A DNA stretch of 8,131 nt from an uncultured Collinsella sp. Its GTDB lineage: Bacteria > Actinomycetota > Coriobacteriia > Coriobacteriales > Coriobacteriaceae. Positions 6,509 through 8,131 of the stretch are shown here, one piece after another. Position 1 is the first letter of the stretch. Every line of letters starts with the position of its first letter. A program made the translations under genes and the position numbers. The stretch is from assembly GCA_900553415.1 (NCBI GenBank), contig USDH01000059.1, forward strand, positions 1 to 8,131. Direction: 5' to 3'. The notes under the pieces were generated by a model, which saw only the letters and a list, made by a program, of their open reading frames with translations, ran no database searches and was not told the DNA's origin.

Positions 6509-7129
6509 ATGATCGCTAAGTTCGATTCCGCCCTCGTGCCATACGTTATCGAGCAGACGCCGCGCGGCGAGCGCAGCTACGATATCTATTCGCGCCTGCT
6601 CAACGACCGCATCATCTTCTTGGGCGAGGAGATCAACTCCGTCAGCGCCAACCTGGTCGTTGCCCAGCTGCTGCATCTTGAGAGCCAGGATGCCGAGAAG
6701 GATATCTCGCTCTACATCAATTCGCCCGGTGGCGAGGTCTACTCCGGCCTGGCGATTCTTGACACCATGAACTTCATTAAGCCGCAGGTCTCGACCATTT
6801 GCGTCGGTATGGCCGCGTCCATGGCCGCCGTGCTGCTTTCGGCCGGCGCCAAGGGCAAGCGTTTCTGTTTGCCTCACTCCAAGGTCATGATTCACCAGCC
6901 CAGCGGCGGTGCCCAGGGTCAGCAGACCGAGATTGAGATCGTTGCCGAGGAGATCAAGAAGACTCGCCGCGAGCTCAACCAGATCCTGTCCGATGCCTCG
7001 GGCCAGCCCATCGAGAAGGTCCAGGCCGACACCGAGCGCGACAACTACCTGACCGCTGCCGAGGCCCTCGACTACGGCCTGATCGACCGTATCGTCACCT
7101 CGCGCGATCTCGCCGCGAAGGAAGCCTAG
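6509..7129 (+). CDS. clpP: ATP-dependent Clp protease proteolytic subunit ClpP
   Basis: ClpP is the serine peptidase that forms a tetradecameric barrel and degrades proteins fed in by ClpX or another AAA+ unfoldase. The 206-aa length matches the family. The catalytic triad is visible: S104 in GMAASMAA, H129 in MIHQP and D178 in TERDNYL, with the same spacing as E. coli. The N-terminal loop segment (VIEQTPRGERSYDIYSRLL) and the oxyanion/substrate strand NSPGGEVYSG are also conserved. Several in-frame starts exist. ATG 6509 is preferred because GGAG lies 6 nt upstream; ATG 6503 would add two residues, and ATG 6497 or TTG 6479 are less likely. A structured leader precedes the gene. clpX follows after a single base, with its ribosome site inside the clpP 3' end, so the two are co-transcribed and probably coupled. 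Confidence 0.96.
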   Translation: MIAKFDSALVPYVIEQTPRGERSYDIYSRLLNDRIIFLGEEINSVSANLVVAQLLHLESQDAEKDISLYINSPGGEVYSGLAILDTMNFIKPQVSTICVGMAASMAAVLLSAGAKGKRFCLPHSKVMIHQPSGGAQGQQTEIEIVAEEIKKTRRELNQILSDASGQPIEKVQADTERDNYLTAAEALDYGLIDRIVTSRDLAAKEA

Positions 7130-7130
7130 G

Positions 7131-7916
7131 ATGGCAGGAAACATGCAGGACAACTTTGACGAGAACGGCAACCCCATCCGCTGCTCCTTCTGCGGAAAAG
7201 AGCAGGGCCAGGTCCGTCGTCTCGTAAAGGGCCCGACCAACATCTTTATCTGCGACGAGTGCGTCGCCGCCTGCTCCGAGATCCTTGAGGAGTCGCTGGC
7301 TTCGGACTTTATGGACGCCGCCCGCAACGGCAAGCTGCCAGGCTTCCTCAACGATCACGGCCAGGCTGCATCCCAGCCCGCCGTGGACCCCGAGACCGAG
7401 GGCTTTGAGCTCGAGGACGACCGCCAGGTCATCACGCGCGTGCCGACGCCGCACGAGATCTATGACGAGCTTTCGGCCTATGTTATGGGTCAGGAGGACG
7501 CCAAGCGCGCCATGTCGGTGGCCGTGTACAACCACTATCGCCGCGTGATCGAGGGCGGCGCCGCGGTGTCTGCCTTTGACGACGGCATGGGCTCGCAGTT
7601 CGACGACGGCATGGACGAGGTAGAGCTCGCCAAGTCCAACATCCTGCTGCTCGGTCCCACCGGTACCGGCAAGACCCTGCTCGCCCAGACGCTTGCGCGC
7701 ATCCTCGAGGTGCCGTTTGCCATCGCCGATGCCACCGCACTCACCGAGGCCGGCTATGTGGGCGAGGACGTGGAGAACATCCTGCTCAAGCTCATCAATG
7801 CTGCCGATGGCGACATTGAGCGCGCGCAGGTTGGCATTATCTACGTGGACGAGATCGACAAGATCGCCCGCAAGGCCGAGATGTTTCGGGCGAGGGCGTT
7901 CAGCAGGCACTGCTGA
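7131..7916 (+). CDS. clpX: ClpX unfoldase, N-terminal part, truncated by an internal frameshift
   Basis: ClpX is the hexameric AAA+ unfoldase that recognises substrates and threads them into ClpP. The frame begins one base after clpP with AAGGAAG 6 nt upstream (7118-7124); ATG 7143 is an alternative start. The N-terminal zinc domain has C18-x2-C21 and C41-x2-C44. Walker A is GPTGTGKT (175-182), the pore-1 loop is GYVGED (208-213) and Walker B is VDEID (D240-E241). After E250 the sequence leaves the family: 11 unrelated residues (M251 to C261) and a stop at 7914. The expected next residues (DVSGEGVQQALL) are found in the other frame from 7880. The product as read lacks sensor 1, sensor 2 and the small AAA domain and should not be active. 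The linker before Walker A is about 16 residues longer than in E. coli and contains a repeated FDDGM (149-153 and 157-161). Confidence 0.93.
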   Translation: MAGNMQDNFDENGNPIRCSFCGKEQGQVRRLVKGPTNIFICDECVAACSEILEESLASDFMDAARNGKLPGFLNDHGQAASQPAVDPETEGFELEDDRQVITRVPTPHEIYDELSAYVMGQEDAKRAMSVAVYNHYRRVIEGGAAVSAFDDGMGSQFDDGMDEVELAKSNILLLGPTGTGKTLLAQTLARILEVPFAIADATALTEAGYVGEDVENILLKLINAADGDIERAQVGIIYVDEIDKIARKAEMFRARAFSRHC

Positions 7917-8131
7917 AGATTCTTGAGGGCACGGTGGCCAGCGTTCCGCCCACCGGCGGCCGCAAGCATCCCCAGCAGGAGCTGCTGCAGATCGACACGA
8001 CCAACATCCTGTTCATCTGCGGCGGTGCCTTTGTGGGTCTGGACAAGATCATCGCCGACCGCGTGGGCAACAAGGGCGTTGGCTTTAACTCCGAGATCGC
8101 CGGCCCCACCTCGGTCGACGAGAACGACCTG
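7880..8131 (+). pseudogene. clpX: ClpX continuation in a shifted frame (runs off the window)
   Basis: From base 7880 an uninterrupted run of 84 codons continues ClpX one frame away from the upstream part. It starts DVSGEGVQQALLKILEGTV, includes GGRKHPQQE (the RKH loop region), TTNILFICGGAF (sensor 1 strand) and the GVGF segment, and remains open at the window end. There is no start codon or ribosome site of its own that would make an independent gene. Compared with family members such as E. coli ClpX, six residues (normally like NPSITR) and one further base are absent at the junction, about 19 nt in all. The fragment is intact and conserved, so the lesion is recent or artefactual. Confidence 0.88.

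Noticed and set aside
7860..7916. Programmed -1 ribosomal frameshift in clpX
   Set aside because: No slippery heptamer (X XXY YYZ) is present at the junction, and a simple shift would still leave out the conserved residues between KAE and DVSG, so a deletion or assembly error fits better.

Overview
This is a GC-rich bacterial chromosomal window. The tRNA-Leu - trigger factor - clpP - clpX block and the protein sequences suggest an actinobacterial gut anaerobe of the Coriobacteriia, most likely Collinsella or a close relative. That placement is inferred from general family knowledge, not from a database search. All recognisable genes are on the + strand.

Layout: (1) 1-830 is the C-terminal ~275 codons of a family I (hexameric) glutamate dehydrogenase, closed by a clear intrinsic terminator (856-890). 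(2) 986-4731 is a two-gene molybdenum hydroxylase (xanthine dehydrogenase family) operon. It has a CoxM-type FAD subunit and a 943-aa subunit in which the two-cluster [2Fe-2S] module is fused to the molybdopterin-binding catalytic module. The genes overlap by one base (TAATG), and a second intrinsic terminator follows (4761-4785). (3) 4872-4955 is a tRNA-Leu(UAG) with encoded CCA. (4) 5047-6345 is trigger factor, probably starting at TTG. (5) 6509-7129 is clpP, after a leader carrying a perfect 11-bp inverted repeat. (6) From 7131, one base after the clpP stop, clpX runs to the window edge, but its reading frame is broken at about 7880.

How the genes relate: trigger factor, ClpP and ClpX form the familiar protein-folding and proteolysis neighbourhood, with nascent-chain chaperone beside the ClpXP protease. 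The FAD/Fe-S/Mo enzyme looks like a self-contained metabolic cassette between two terminators, next to the nitrogen-metabolism gene gdhA. Its substrate cannot be read from the sequence. No dedicated Mo-cofactor insertion chaperone (XdhC type), transporter or regulator lies in the window.

The most notable observation is the clpX lesion. Judged against the ClpX family, about 19 nt are missing just after Walker B, where the pore-2 loop is encoded. The 84 codons that follow in the other frame are intact and highly conserved, so this is either a very recent mutation or an assembly error. I found no convincing novel defence, mobile or CRISPR system.
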